From: Azoarcus indigens
GTDB lineage: Bacteria; Pseudomonadota; Gammaproteobacteria; Burkholderiales; Rhodocyclaceae
DNA length: 64,000 bases
NCBI RefSeq assembly: GCF_004361735.1
Contig: NZ_SNVV01000007.1
Coordinates: 1 to 64,000 of the forward strand
Direction of reading: 5' to 3'
Below the pieces are notes generated by a model. It saw only the letters and a list, made by a program, of their open reading frames with translations, was not told where the DNA came from and did no database searches. Position numbers and translations under genes: made by a program. Shown piece by piece: positions 1 to 8,946 of this stretch (its first letter is position 1; every line of letters begins with the position of its first letter).

Positions 1-995
1 ATCCTGCCCAGCGCGTCCCAGGTGTGGCTGGCGACACTGCTGTTGTTGGCGTACTTGGACTGGGTGCGCCGCCCCAGCAGGTCGTAGGTGAAGACGACGT
101 TGTCCGCGGTGGCGGGGTAGCTGCGGCCCACCAGCCGGTTGAGGTTGTCGTAGGCGAGCGTGACCGTCTGGCCGCTGCGCTTCCGGTGGCTGGTGAGGTT
201 GCCCGCGGCGTCGAAGCCGTACGTTTCGTAGTCGGTGGTGGAGGAGGTGTTGGGCGTGCTGGGGTGGGGGTAGCGCAGCGTTACCCGGCGGTCGTGGCCG
301 TCGTATTCGTAGGTCGTCCGGTTGCCCTTGGCGTCCGTCAGCGTGGTCGGCAGGCCGTTGTTGCTGTAGGTGTAGGCGGCATAGGTCTGCGCCAGCGCGG
401 TACCGACGGCGCGCCTGACCTGCAGCACGCTGCCGTCGGCGTTGTACTGGGTCTCGCTCACCCGGTTGCCGCCTTCGGCCGCGGGCAGGCTCTCGGTCAC
501 CCGGATCAGCCGGTCGAGGTCGTCGTAGGCGTAGTCGGTCACCGCCACCGGGGCGGCAGCCGTCGGGCAGGTCGTGGCCGCCGCCGTCACCGCCGGGCCC
601 CAGGCCTTGAGCAGCTTGCCGGTCGTCGTGTAGCTGCGGCAACTCACCAGCCACTGCGTGCCGAGCTGCGCCGCGGTGCGCACCAGGCGGCCGTCTGCGT
701 CGTAGCCGAAGCGGGTCTGCTTGCCCAGGGCATCCGTCGTTTGCGTGACGCGGCGTTCGGCGTCGAAGGTGCTGGTGGTGGTGTCGGTGACGTCGGTGCG
801 CGGGCCATCGACCTGGGTGAGGTTGCCGACCGCATCGTAGGTGAAGCTGGTAGTGAGGTTGAGCTTGCCGCTGCCCGCATCGGCCACCACCGTTTGCGGA
901 ACGTATTTGTTGGCCGCGTTGTAGGTGCTCGTCGTCGCTACCGTGGCAGTAGCGTTGATCTTGCTCGTCTGCGAGGTCTGCAGGTAGAAGGTCGG
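1..995 (-). pseudogene. RHS-repeat protein fragment, open at both ends
   Basis: Read on the minus strand, one frame stays open from about 995 down to base 1. It encodes degenerate RHS/YD repeats: units such as YDAVGNLTQVDG, YDADGRLV, YDDLDRLIRV, YDNLNRLVGR and YDLLGRRTQ recur about every 20 residues. RHS proteins are large secreted or surface toxin carriers whose repeats form a shell around a variable C-terminal toxin. The reading direction runs off the window at base 1, so the core end and any toxin lie outside. The 5' side is cut: in-frame TGA codons occur at 996-998 and 1002-1004, exactly where homology to a secretin gene on the other strand begins. There is no plausible start codon at the junction. 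This piece is therefore a 5'-truncated gene, or the edge of a misjoined contig. The RHS assignment is firm; the pseudogene status is inferred. Confidence 0.75.
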
Positions 996-1765
996 TCACC
1001 CTCAACGACAACTTGCGGTATGGCGTTCAATGGTTCTTCGATTCAGGCGAGAACACGGTGACCTTAAGCACAACGGACACCGGTTCCGTGGCAACTCAAT
1101 TCCCAGGCTTCTCTTATGTCTATTCCGGACGTGCCGACGCACGCGTCGTCCTGAACGCACTGCAGTCGAAGACCGAGGTTCGCATCCTCTCCGCGCCCAA
1201 GCTCTCAGTCATCAACAACCAGAAGGCGAGCTTGCAGGTGGGGGACCAAGTCCCGATCGTGACCCAGACAGCGCAAAGTACGGACTCCGCCGGCGCCCCC
1301 ATCATCAGCACGGTTCAGATGCGGGACACCGGCGTCATTCTGGAAGTGACACCACGCGTCAACGACAACGGCAACGTGATCCTGGATGTCATGCAAGAGG
1401 TCAGCGAGGTTGCTCAAACAACTTCATCCGGCATCGACTCCCCCACTATCCAGCGACGCAAGATTCACAGCATCGTCGCCACCCGGGACGGCTTCACTGT
1501 CGCCCTTGGAGGCTTGATCCGGGAGAGCGGTGGTCGCGGAGACAGCGGCGTTCCCCTGCTGAAGGACATTCCCGTGGTCGGCAGCGTATTCAAGAACAAC
1601 ACCGTCGACCCAAGGCGAACAGAACTCGTTGTCCTGCTTGTTCCCCATGTCATGCGCAACCAAAGTGAGACGCAAGCTGTCGTCGACGCCCTGGTCGATG
1701 GCCTGGAAGCCGCAAGCAGCCTCGCCGAGCATGCACGACCTCTCGTACCACTCCCGACCAAGTAA
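995..1765 (+). pseudogene. gspD: Type II secretion secretin GspD, 5'-truncated (C-terminal part only)
   Basis: The translated frame begins at the RHS junction with VTLNDNLRYGVQWFF, the motif that in GspD proteins opens the region before the secretin core. It continues through the secretin domain: SKTEVRILSAPKLSVINNQ, VGDQVPIVTQ, DTGVILEVTPRVN, GLIRE, GVPLLKDIPVVGSVF and TELVVLLVPHV. About 250 residues remain of a family usually above 600, so the signal peptide and the N0-N3 periplasmic domains are missing. A TTG at 1013 could be called a start, but the homology extends upstream to 995, so it is not the real start. Secretins form the outer-membrane channel of type II secretion, and this fragment could not assemble normally. 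The next gene overlaps by 35 bases, as in an intact operon. Its codon use and GC look slightly lower than in the housekeeping genes that follow. Confidence 0.8.
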
Positions 1766-2537
1766 GGGGTTCGTCCTGCTTCATACCTTGTGGCTGCTGC
1801 TGGTCGCCACAGCCTTGGTCATAGGATTGCTCATTCTCGCCACCCGCTCTTCGGAACGCTGGGCACTCGGAGAGCAGGAAGCTCGGCGGGAGATTGCCCA
1901 GGAGTCAGCGGTTGAACTGGTGCTGCATGACCTTGTTACGCGGGGCACCCGCAGTCCTTGGCTGACGCTGCCAAGCGCTCGTGGCGAGCTCAATGTTGAT
2001 GACCAAGTCATCTCGATATCGGTACAAAACGTCGCAGGTCTGATCGACGCAGGAACCGCCGATGACAAGACTCTTGCGGCCTTTCTGGATCGAGCCGTCA
2101 AACAGAGCAGCAAAGACATGCTCATGAACCTGGATATGGCTAGGCTAAGACTTGGTGCCGAGACGCGTCCTTTCTCGACCTACGCCGAACTCCGGGCGCT
2201 CATGGGCGCCTCTGATCATGAATTCAGCTGCATTTACCCGCACCTCACCCTGTTCTCGGGAAGCGCTCAGCCCGACCTGTCTTTCGCTTCTCCACCCCTG
2301 ATCGCGCTCCTGCAGATCGGGCAGCGCTCCTCCACCCCCGTCTCTGCGATGGAAGGAGTCTCGTCGGCCGCGGGAGCGACCTACCGTATCGAAGCCCGAG
2401 CGTCAGACGCATCGGGAAGCCGAAAGGGACAGGTCTTGTCGGTTGAAGTCACGATCACTGGCAGGCTCCAGCCCAGCCATATTGTCCGCAGTTGGTTACG
2501 CCTCTCCCAGGCCGAAGACAATCCGCCATGCGATTGA
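1731..2537 (+). CDS. gspK: Type II secretion minor pseudopilin GspK-like
   Basis: This frame encodes a 268-residue protein starting at an ATG inside the end of the secretin gene. Residues 12-34 hold a prepilin-like signal: a Lys-Gly, then FVLLHTLWLLL and a hydrophobic segment ending before charged residues. The Glu normally at mature position 5 is absent (His here), which is typical of GspK, the large minor pseudopilin that caps the pseudopilus tip with GspI and GspJ. The remainder is a soluble domain rich in Asp, Ser and Ala, with a segment NVAGLIDAGTADDKTLAAFLD resembling the GspK helical domain. It is a little shorter than usual (about 300-330). Other T2SS genes are not seen in the window, so it is an orphaned piece of a secretion cluster. 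GspK is the best family match; a related type IV pilus PilX-like protein is less likely. Confidence 0.6.
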   Translation: MHDLSYHSRPSKGFVLLHTLWLLLVATALVIGLLILATRSSERWALGEQEARREIAQESAVELVLHDLVTRGTRSPWLTLPSARGELNVDDQVISISVQNVAGLIDAGTADDKTLAAFLDRAVKQSSKDMLMNLDMARLRLGAETRPFSTYAELRALMGASDHEFSCIYPHLTLFSGSAQPDLSFASPPLIALLQIGQRSSTPVSAMEGVSSAAGATYRIEARASDASGSRKGQVLSVEVTITGRLQPSHIVRSWLRLSQAEDNPPCD

Positions 2538-2650
2538 ACATGACGCCATACTCTTTCCTAGTCGGGAGGCAGACTGCGGTCTCCAGAGCGGGCGTCCACT
2601 TCCGCCTGCAAGAGTCGATCGAACGCATCTGGGTCCAAGCTGCGGAGTAG
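2528..2650 (+). pseudogene. Possible 5' remnant of the next secretion gene (40 codons)
   Basis: An ATG overlaps the end of gspK (ATGCGATTGA arrangement) and opens a 40-residue frame ending at TAG 2648-2650. In T2SS operons gspL normally follows gspK with just such an overlap, so this could be the beginning of a decayed gspL. The peptide is too short and too little conserved for recognition. From 2651 to the glmS stop at 2713 nothing coding is visible. Confidence 0.2.
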
Positions 2651-2712
2651 GTCGAGTAGCGCCCTGGTCCGTTCTGAAGTTGTTTTCAGGGAGCTCTAGA
2701 GAGGCAAGCGCT

Positions 2713-4539
2713 TCACTCCACCGTAACGCTCTTCGCCAGGTTCCGCGGCTTATCCACGTCCGTACCCTTCACCAGCGCGGCGTGGTACGACAGCAGTTGC
2801 AGCGGGATCACGTGCAGTACCGGCGACAGCATGCCGTAGTGCTCCGGCATGTGCAGGATATGCAGACCTTCGGATTCGGCGATTTCGCTGCCGGCGTCGG
2901 CGAAGACGTAGAGCTCGCCGCCGCGGGCGCGGACTTCCTGCAGGTTGGACTTGAGCTTTTCCAGCAGTTCGTCCGCCGGGGCGACGGCGATCACGGGCAT
3001 GTCCTTGTCCACCAGCGCCAGCGGGCCGTGCTTGAGCTCGCCGGCGGCATAGGCTTCGGCATGGATGTAGGAGATTTCCTTGAGCTTGAGCGCGCCTTCC
3101 ATGGCGATGGGCCAGTGGCGGCCACGGCCGAGGAAGAGGGCGTGATGCTTGGCGGCGAAGCGCTGGGCCCACTTCTCGATTTCGGGCTCCAGTTCCAGCA
3201 CCTTTTGCACCGCCACCGGCAGGTGACGCAGCGCGCCGAGGTGGCGGGCTTCTTCCGCTTCGCTCAGGCGGCCATTGAGCTTGGCCAGGGTGAGGGTGAG
3301 CAGCGCCAGCGCGGCGAGCTGGGTGGTGAAGGCCTTGGTGGAGGCGACGCCGATCTCGGGGCCGGCGCGAGTGATGAAGCGCAGCGCGGTTTCGCGCACG
3401 ATGGCGGATTCCGGCACGTTGCAGATCGCCAGCGTACGGCCCATGCCCAGGCCGTGGGCGTGCTTGAGCGCGGCCAGGGTGTCGGCGGTCTCGCCGGACT
3501 GGGAGATGACCACGACCAGGGTGTCGGACTCCGGCACCGATTCGCGGTAGCGGTACTCGCTGGCGATCTCCACCGAGCACGGAACCTTGGCCACCGACTC
3601 CAGCCAGTAACGGGCGACCAGGCCGGCGTGGTAGCTGGTGCCGCAAGCCAGCACCAGCACCCGGCGGACGCCGTCGAGCACTTCGGGCGCCCGGGAGCCG
3701 AACAGTTGCGGAGAAACCGAGCCGCCGCCGGCAATGATCTCCAGCGTGTTGCCCAGCGCCTGGGGCTGCTCGAAGATTTCCTTCTGCATGTAGTGGCGGA
3801 ACTGGCCCAGTTCCACCGCATCCGCCGACAGGCTGGAGATGTGCATCTCCCGCTCCGCCGGCGTGCCGTCGGGCCGCACGATGCGGTAGGCGTTCAGCCG
3901 CAGTTCGGCCACGTCGCCATCTTCCAGGTAGATCACCTTGCGGGTGACCTGCAGCAGCGCGGCGGTATCGGAGGCGGCGTACATGCCCTCCTCGCCCACG
4001 CCCAGCAGCAGCGGCGAGCCGCGGCGGGCGACGATGGCACGGAAGGGGTCGGCTTCGGCGACCACGCCGATGGCGTAGGCACCGACCAGTTCGTTGAGCG
4101 CGAGACGCACCGCTTCGAACAGGTCCGGCGTGGTGGCGAGCTTGCTGTGCACCAGGTGGGCGATGGCCTCGGTGTCGGTATCCGACTCGAACACATAGCC
4201 GCGCGCCTGCAGGCTGGACTTGATGGCCTCGAAGTTCTCGATGATGCCGTTATGCACCACCGCCAGGCCGCCGGAGATGTGCGGGTGGGCATTGCGTTCG
4301 CAAGGCACGCCGTGGGTAGCCCAGCGGGTGTGGGCGATGCCGATGTTAGCGCTGAGCTGGCGCGCATCGGCCAATGCCGCCAGTTCGGCGACCCGGCCGG
4401 TGGAGCGCAGGCGGGTGAGGCCATTGGCCAGCACTGCGACGCCGGCGGAGTCGTAGCCCCGGTATTCCAGCTTGCGCAGCCCTTCGAGCAGCACGGGAAC
4501 CACATTGTTGGTTGCGATGGCGGTGACGATGCCACACAT
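2713..4539 (-). CDS. glmS: Glutamine-fructose-6-phosphate aminotransferase (isomerizing)
   Basis: GlmS makes glucosamine-6-phosphate from fructose-6-phosphate and glutamine, the first committed step to UDP-GlcNAc for peptidoglycan and LPS. The 608 residues equal the usual length. The protein begins MCGIV, so Cys2 becomes the N-terminal nucleophile of the glutaminase domain (residues about 2-230, with HTRWATHG and VHNGIIENF). Two SIS sugar-isomerase domains follow: CGTSYH at 299-304, SQSGETADT at 346-354 and [12 protein letters not shown] near 397. The C-terminus NLAKSVTVE holds the conserved lysine at 603. It lies 68 bases downstream of glmU on the same strand, so the two form an operon for UDP-GlcNAc synthesis. 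No glmS ribozyme is visible upstream. Confidence 0.97.
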   Translation of the reverse strand: MCGIVTAIATNNVVPVLLEGLRKLEYRGYDSAGVAVLANGLTRLRSTGRVAELAALADARQLSANIGIAHTRWATHGVPCERNAHPHISGGLAVVHNGIIENFEAIKSSLQARGYVFESDTDTEAIAHLVHSKLATTPDLFEAVRLALNELVGAYAIGVVAEADPFRAIVARRGSPLLLGVGEEGMYAASDTAALLQVTRKVIYLEDGDVAELRLNAYRIVRPDGTPAEREMHISSLSADAVELGQFRHYMQKEIFEQPQALGNTLEIIAGGGSVSPQLFGSRAPEVLDGVRRVLVLACGTSYHAGLVARYWLESVAKVPCSVEIASEYRYRESVPESDTLVVVISQSGETADTLAALKHAHGLGMGRTLAICNVPESAIVRETALRFITRAGPEIGVASTKAFTTQLAALALLTLTLAKLNGRLSEAEEARHLGALRHLPVAVQKVLELEPEIEKWAQRFAAKHHALFLGRGRHWPIAMEGALKLKEISYIHAEAYAAGELKHGPLALVDKDMPVIAVAPADELLEKLKSNLQEVRARGGELYVFADAGSEIAESEGLHILHMPEHYGMLSPVLHVIPLQLLSYHAALVKGTDVDKPRNLAKSVTVE

Positions 4540-4607
4540 AGCGGGATTTCCTTGTCAGGCGGGGCCGGGAACGGGGCGGGAGAAAGGGGAGAAGGTGAGA
4601 AACGGGC

Positions 4608-5966
4608 TCAGCGCTTCTTCTCCGGCCGCTTCCAGCCGGCGATGCTGAGCTGCTTGGCGCGCGACACGGTGAGCTGCTCCGGCGGCGCATCCTTGGTCAG
4701 GGTGGTGCCGGCGCCCAGGGTGGCGCCGCGGCCGACGCGGACCGGGGCGACGAGCTGGGTGTCGGAGCCGATGAAGGCGTCGTCCTCGATCACGGAGCGG
4801 AACTTGTTGGCGCCATCGTAATTGCAGGTGATGGTGCCGGCGCCGATGTTCACCCGCCGGCCGACATCCGCGTCGCCCACGTAGGCGAGGTGGTTGGCCT
4901 TGGATTGATCCTCGATGCGGCTGTTCTTGATCTCGACGAAGTTGCCCACGTGCACTTCCTTGCCCAGCACCGTGCCCGGCCGGGTGCGGGCGTAGGGGCC
5001 GACGACGCAGCCTTCGCCCATGGTGCTGTCCTCGACATGGGAGAACGGGGCGATGCGGCTGCCGGCGCCGACCACGGCGTTGCGCAGCACGCAGTTGGCG
5101 CCGATGCGCACACCGTCGGCGAGTTCAACGCGGCCTTCGAACACGCAGTTGACGTCGATCTCGACGTCGCGGCCGCAGACGAGTTCGCCACGCACGTCGA
5201 TGCGGGCCGGGTCGATCAGCGTCACGCCGTCTTCCAGCAGGCGGCGGGCGATGTTGCCCTGGTGCAGGCGCTCCAGTTCGGCCAGCTGCAGCTTGCTGTT
5301 CACACCCAGGGTTTCCCAGGCGGCGCCCGGCTGCACGGTGACGACTTCGACATCGTCCGCCACAGCCAGGCCGATGATGTCGGTGAGGTAGTACTCGCCC
5401 TGGGCGTTGTCGTTGCCGATGCGGCCCAGCCAGTCGCGCAGGCGGGCGACCGGCGCGACCAGGATGCCGGTATTGACCTCGCGCACCTTGCGCTCGGCGT
5501 CGGAGGCATCCTTCTCCTCGACGATGCGGGTCACCCGGCCGCTGCGGTCGCGCAGGATGCGGCCGTAGCCGGTCGGATTGTCCAGTTCCACCGTGAGCAG
5601 CGCCAGCCGGCTACCGCCGGCCGCTTCGGCCAGGCGGCGCAGCGTGGCCTCGGCGATGAGCGGCACGTCGCCGTAAAGCACCAGGGCGGACTCGGCATCC
5701 GAGAGATGGGGCAGCGCCTGCTGCACCGCGTGGCCGGTGCCCAGTTGCGGCTCCTGCCGGGCCCAAGCCAGGTCGGGCGCATCCAGCCGCTCCCGCACCA
5801 CCTCGCCGCCATGTCCATAGACCACGCAGATGCGTTGAACGGAAAGCGCGCGGGCGGCGTCGACCACGTGGGCCAGCATCGGCTTGCCGGCGATCGGCTG
5901 CAGCACCTTGGGCAACATCGAACGCATGCGCTTGCCTTGGCCGGCAGCAAGAATCACGACTTCCAT
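4608..5966 (-). CDS. glmU: Bifunctional UDP-N-acetylglucosamine pyrophosphorylase / glucosamine-1-phosphate N-acetyltransferase
   Basis: GlmU acetylates glucosamine-1-phosphate and then couples it to UTP, giving UDP-GlcNAc in the cytoplasm. The 452 residues match the family. The N-terminal nucleotidyltransferase has LAAGQGKRM at 6-14, the conserved Lys of LPKVL at 20, QLGTGHAV at 74-81 and YGDVPL at 98-103. The C-terminal half is a left-handed beta helix of hexapeptide repeats. It contains [19 protein letters not shown], with the catalytic His, followed by TCNYDG. It is first in an operon with glmS. The start at 5966 is fixed by the conserved N-terminal MEVVILAAG. Confidence 0.97.
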   Translation of the reverse strand: MEVVILAAGQGKRMRSMLPKVLQPIAGKPMLAHVVDAARALSVQRICVVYGHGGEVVRERLDAPDLAWARQEPQLGTGHAVQQALPHLSDAESALVLYGDVPLIAEATLRRLAEAAGGSRLALLTVELDNPTGYGRILRDRSGRVTRIVEEKDASDAERKVREVNTGILVAPVARLRDWLGRIGNDNAQGEYYLTDIIGLAVADDVEVVTVQPGAAWETLGVNSKLQLAELERLHQGNIARRLLEDGVTLIDPARIDVRGELVCGRDVEIDVNCVFEGRVELADGVRIGANCVLRNAVVGAGSRIAPFSHVEDSTMGEGCVVGPYARTRPGTVLGKEVHVGNFVEIKNSRIEDQSKANHLAYVGDADVGRRVNIGAGTITCNYDGANKFRSVIEDDAFIGSDTQLVAPVRVGRGATLGAGTTLTKDAPPEQLTVSRAKQLSIAGWKRPEKKR

Positions 5967-5997
5967 GGGGCCCCCGGGGGCAATCGGAAAGGCGGCG

Positions 5998-6006
5998 ATT
6001 TTAGCA
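5998..6006 (-). promoter_or_regulatory. Extended -10 element for glmU-glmS
   Basis: Read on the minus strand this is TGC-TAAAAT, an extended -10 (TGn plus a TATAAT-like hexamer) 32 bases before the glmU start. No good -35 hexamer is found at 17 bases, as is common for extended -10 promoters. Prediction from sequence only. The rest of the 196-base divergent region also has TTGACG at 6085 and TAGAAT at 6121 toward the plus-strand gene, but these are not correctly spaced for each other. Confidence 0.4.
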
Positions 6007-6162
6007 TGCGCCCCTCCGCCCCCCGTGTGACGGACGCCATGGCAAGTGGGTGAATGTCAACGATATGTTGCGGCGCAGCGCCGCTTGACGCTCGTCTAAT
6101 AAAAAGACCCTGTTGCCGTCTAGAATAGCCCTTACTGCAACGCAAACAGCGAGAACGTGGAC

Positions 6163-7566
6163 ATGGAAAATGCCGTGCAGCAATTTATTCAGAATCGCAC
6201 CTTCGACGAGATCGCCGTTGGCGAATTCGCCCAGCTGATACGCACGCTCAAGCCGGACGACATCCACCTGTTCGCGGTGATGTCCGGCGACGTGAATCCC
6301 ACCCATGTCGATCCCGAATATGCCCACTCCAGCCAGTTCCGCGAGGTGGTGGGCCACAGCATGTGGGGCAGCACGCTGATCTCCACCGTGCTGGGCACCG
6401 AGTTTCCCGGCCCCGGCACGGTCTATGTGTCGCAGGCGCTGAACTTCTGGCGCCCCATCACCATCGGCGACACCCTCACCATCACGGTGACCTGCAAGCA
6501 GAAGTTCGAGCACAACCACCACATCGTGTTCGACTGCCTGGCGGTGAACCAGGACGGCCTCAAGGTCATCGACGGCACCTCCGAGGTGCTGGCGCCCAGC
6601 GAGAAGATCAAGCGGCCACGGGTGAATCTGCCGGCAATCAAGATTTCCGACCGCGAGCTGCGCTACCGCCATCTGCTCTCCATCACCGCCGGCATGTCGC
6701 CGATTCCGATCGCCGTCGCCCACCCGTGCGATGCCGAATCCCTGCGCGGGCCGGTACAGGCGGCGCAGGCCGGGCTGGTCGATCCCATCCTGGTCGGCCC
6801 GGAGGCCAAGATCCGTGCGGTGGCGGAGGAACAGGGGCTGGACCTGCGCCCCTTCCGCATCATCGACGTGCCCCACAGCCATGCCGCCGCCGAAGCCGCG
6901 GTCGGCCTGTGCCGCGACGGTGGCGCCGAGGCGCTGATGAAGGGCTCGCTGCACACCGACGAGTTGATGGGCGCGGTAGTGTCCCGCACCGGCGGCCTGC
7001 GCACCGCGCGCCGCATCAGCCACGTATTCCTCGCCGACGTGCCCACCTACCCGCATCCGCTGATGATCACCGACGCGGCAATCAACATCGAGCCGACGCT
7101 GGAAGACAAGGTGGACATCATCCAGAACGCCATCGAGCTGGGCCTGATGCTGGGCCTGATCGAGCCCAAGGTCGCCATCCTGTCTGCGGTGGAAACCGTC
7201 ACCTCCAAGATCCGCTCCACCCTGGACGCCGCCGCGCTGTGCAAGATGGCCGACCGCGGCCAGATCAAGGGCGGCCTGCTGGACGGCCCGCTGGCCTTCG
7301 ACAACGCCGTCTCCCTGGTTGCCGCCAAGACCAAGGGCATCCGCTCGGCGGTGGCCGGCAACGCCGACATCCTGGTAGTACCCGACCTGGAGTCCGGCAA
7401 CATGGTCGCCAAGCAGCTGGAATACCTGGCGGACGCGCTGATGGCCGGCGTCGTGCTGGGCGCCCGTGTGCCCATCGTGCTCACCAGCCGCGCCGACACC
7501 GCCGAAACCCGTGCCGCTTCCTGCGCCGTAGCGCAGTTGATGGCGCACAAGAAGCGCGCGGGGTGA
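6163..7566 (+). CDS. MaoC-type enoyl-CoA hydratase domain fused to phosphate acetyl/butyryltransferase
   Basis: This is a 467-residue two-domain protein. Residues about 1-150 are a MaoC/hot-dog hydratase domain with the signature VMSGDVNPTHVDPEYA followed by HSMWGSTLIS, where the Asp and His are the usual hydratase pair. Residues about 160-467 are a PTA_PTB phosphotransacylase domain (AHPCDAESL, LMKGSLHTDELM, ITDAAINIEP, LLDGPLAFDNAVS, VPDLESGNMVAKQL). The second domain converts acyl-CoA plus phosphate to acyl-phosphate and CoA. The acetate kinase gene starts 4 bases downstream, so the pair makes acetyl-phosphate and ATP from acetyl-CoA, or works in reverse for acetate use. The fusion is known in proteobacteria, but what the hydratase does there is not settled. 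A GTG at 6157 is an alternative start. I prefer ATG 6163 with GAGA about 10 bases upstream. Confidence 0.88.
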   Translation: MENAVQQFIQNRTFDEIAVGEFAQLIRTLKPDDIHLFAVMSGDVNPTHVDPEYAHSSQFREVVGHSMWGSTLISTVLGTEFPGPGTVYVSQALNFWRPITIGDTLTITVTCKQKFEHNHHIVFDCLAVNQDGLKVIDGTSEVLAPSEKIKRPRVNLPAIKISDRELRYRHLLSITAGMSPIPIAVAHPCDAESLRGPVQAAQAGLVDPILVGPEAKIRAVAEEQGLDLRPFRIIDVPHSHAAAEAAVGLCRDGGAEALMKGSLHTDELMGAVVSRTGGLRTARRISHVFLADVPTYPHPLMITDAAINIEPTLEDKVDIIQNAIELGLMLGLIEPKVAILSAVETVTSKIRSTLDAAALCKMADRGQIKGGLLDGPLAFDNAVSLVAAKTKGIRSAVAGNADILVVPDLESGNMVAKQLEYLADALMAGVVLGARVPIVLTSRADTAETRAASCAVAQLMAHKKRAG

Positions 7567-7570
7567 GCCG

Positions 7571-8758
7571 ATGAAGGCCATCCTGGTACTCAATGCCGGG
7601 TCGAGCAGCCTCAAGTTCGCCCTCTTCGCCCTGCAGCCCGGTCTCGCCGATGAAGCCGCCCTCTCCGGCCAGGTCGAGGGCATAGGCGCCGAGCCGGTGC
7701 TGGCCGCGCGCGACGGCGAAGGCAAGCGCTACCGCGAGCCGCTCACCGTTACCAGCACCAGCCGTACCGAGCAACACCGCGAGGCGCTCACCTATCTGTT
7801 CCGCTGGCTGAGCGCGCATAACCCGGCGCTGGAGATCGTCGCCGCCGGCCACCGCATCGTCCATGGCGGCGAGAACTACAGCGAGCCGCTGCTGCTCACC
7901 GGCCCGGCCCTGCGCCAGCTGCAGAAGCTGGTTCCGCTGGCGCCGCTGCACCAGCCGCACAACCTGCGCGCGGTGCAGGCGGTGGCGGCGCTGATGCCGG
8001 AGATTCCGCAGGTCGGCTGCTTCGACACCGCCTTCCACCGCACCCAGGAGCCTGTCGCCCAGGCCTTTGCGCTACCGCGCGCCATCTCCGCCGAGGGCGT
8101 GAAGCGCTACGGCTTCCACGGCCTGTCTTACGACTACGTGGCGCGCCAGCTGCCGGACGTGCTGGGCGACCGGGCGCAGGGCGGCGTGGTCATCGCCCAC
8201 CTGGGCAACGGCGCCTCCATGTGCGCGCTGCGCGACGGCAGGAGCGTGGCCTCCACCATGGGCTTCACCGCGGTAGAGGGGCTGATGATGGGCACCCGCA
8301 CCGGCAGCCTGGACCCCGGCGTGCTGCTCTACCTGATGGAGCAGAAGGGCATGGACCTGCAGGCGCTGACCAACCTGCTGTACAAGGAATCCGGCCTGCT
8401 CGGCGTCTCCGGCATCAGCCAGGACATGCGCACCCTGCTCGCCTCCGACAAGCCCGAGGCGGCGGAAGCGGTGGACCTGTTCTGCTACCGCATCGCCCGC
8501 GAACTCGGCTCGCTGGCGGCAGCGGCTGGCGGCGTGGACGCGCTGGTGTTCACCGGCGGCATCGGCGAGCACGCGGCGGAGGTGCGGGAACGGGTCGCGG
8601 CCCGTTGCGGCTGGCTGGGCCTGAAGCTGGACGCCGCCGCCAATGCCGCCGGCGCGCTGCGCATCGACGCGCCGGACAGCCAAGTGGCGGTGGCGGTGGT
8701 ACCGACCAACGAGGAAGCGATGATCGCCCGCTACACGGTCGAAGTGCTGGGACTCTAA
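7571..8758 (+). CDS. ackA: Acetate kinase
   Basis: AckA interconverts acetate plus ATP and acetyl-phosphate plus ADP. The 395 residues are normal for the family. Signatures are LNAGSSSLKF at 7-16, AGHRIVHGG, the Asp/His region FDTAFHRT and GFHGLSYDYV, HLGNGASMCA, LMMGTRTGSLDPG (the second ASKHA signature), and FTGGIGEHA near the C-terminus. The gene starts 4 bases after the phosphotransacetylase stop, so the two are surely co-transcribed and translationally coupled. The terminator just downstream ends this two-gene unit. Confidence 0.97.
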   Translation: MKAILVLNAGSSSLKFALFALQPGLADEAALSGQVEGIGAEPVLAARDGEGKRYREPLTVTSTSRTEQHREALTYLFRWLSAHNPALEIVAAGHRIVHGGENYSEPLLLTGPALRQLQKLVPLAPLHQPHNLRAVQAVAALMPEIPQVGCFDTAFHRTQEPVAQAFALPRAISAEGVKRYGFHGLSYDYVARQLPDVLGDRAQGGVVIAHLGNGASMCALRDGRSVASTMGFTAVEGLMMGTRTGSLDPGVLLYLMEQKGMDLQALTNLLYKESGLLGVSGISQDMRTLLASDKPEAAEAVDLFCYRIARELGSLAAAAGGVDALVFTGGIGEHAAEVRERVAARCGWLGLKLDAAANAAGALRIDAPDSQVAVAVVPTNEEAMIARYTVEVLGL

Positions 8759-8786
8759 GCCTGGGCGTTCCTGCCGTGCAGTATGG

Positions 8787-8820
8787 AAGAAGCCCGGCAA
8801 GACCGGGCTGCTTCTTCTTT
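8787..8820 (+). terminator. Rho-independent terminator of the pta-ackA unit
   Basis: AGCCCGG (8791-8797), loop CAAGA and CCGGGCT (8803-8809) form a 7-bp GC stem. Flanking GAAGA and CTTCTTC allow further pairing around one unpaired G. CTTCTTCTTT follows as a U-rich tail. It lies about 30 bases after the ackA stop. Nothing else is seen between here and the convergent regulator gene ending at 8947. Confidence 0.75.
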
Positions 8821-8946
8821 GATCCTGCCCGGTGATTGAAGCCTGGTGGGGCCGGCATCGCCGAAAGCGAGGCACGCGGCAATCCGGGCGAGGGTCGGGG
8901 GGACGCTGCGGGCTTCCGGCCTGGCCTGAGCCTTGCCGAAAGCCAC

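Noticed and set aside
24-1061. Plus-strand frame opposite the RHS piece
   Set aside because: The minus-strand translation shows regular YD repeats, so the plus frame is the shadow.
4540-4607. glmS ribozyme/riboswitch upstream of glmS
   Set aside because: Only 68 bases separate glmU and glmS and no ribozyme core sequence is seen; such ribozymes are typical of Gram-positives.
2443-4821. Very long open frame on the plus strand opposite glmS
   Set aside because: Composition is the mirror of GC-rich codons on the true strand (strings of Gly, Arg, His, Gln, Val); no domain is recognisable and glmS on the other strand is complete and conserved.
6085-6126. TTGACG (6085) with TAGAAT (6121) as promoter of the phosphotransacetylase gene
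   Set aside because: Spacing is 30 bases, far outside the 16-18 needed; each may be real with another partner but not together.
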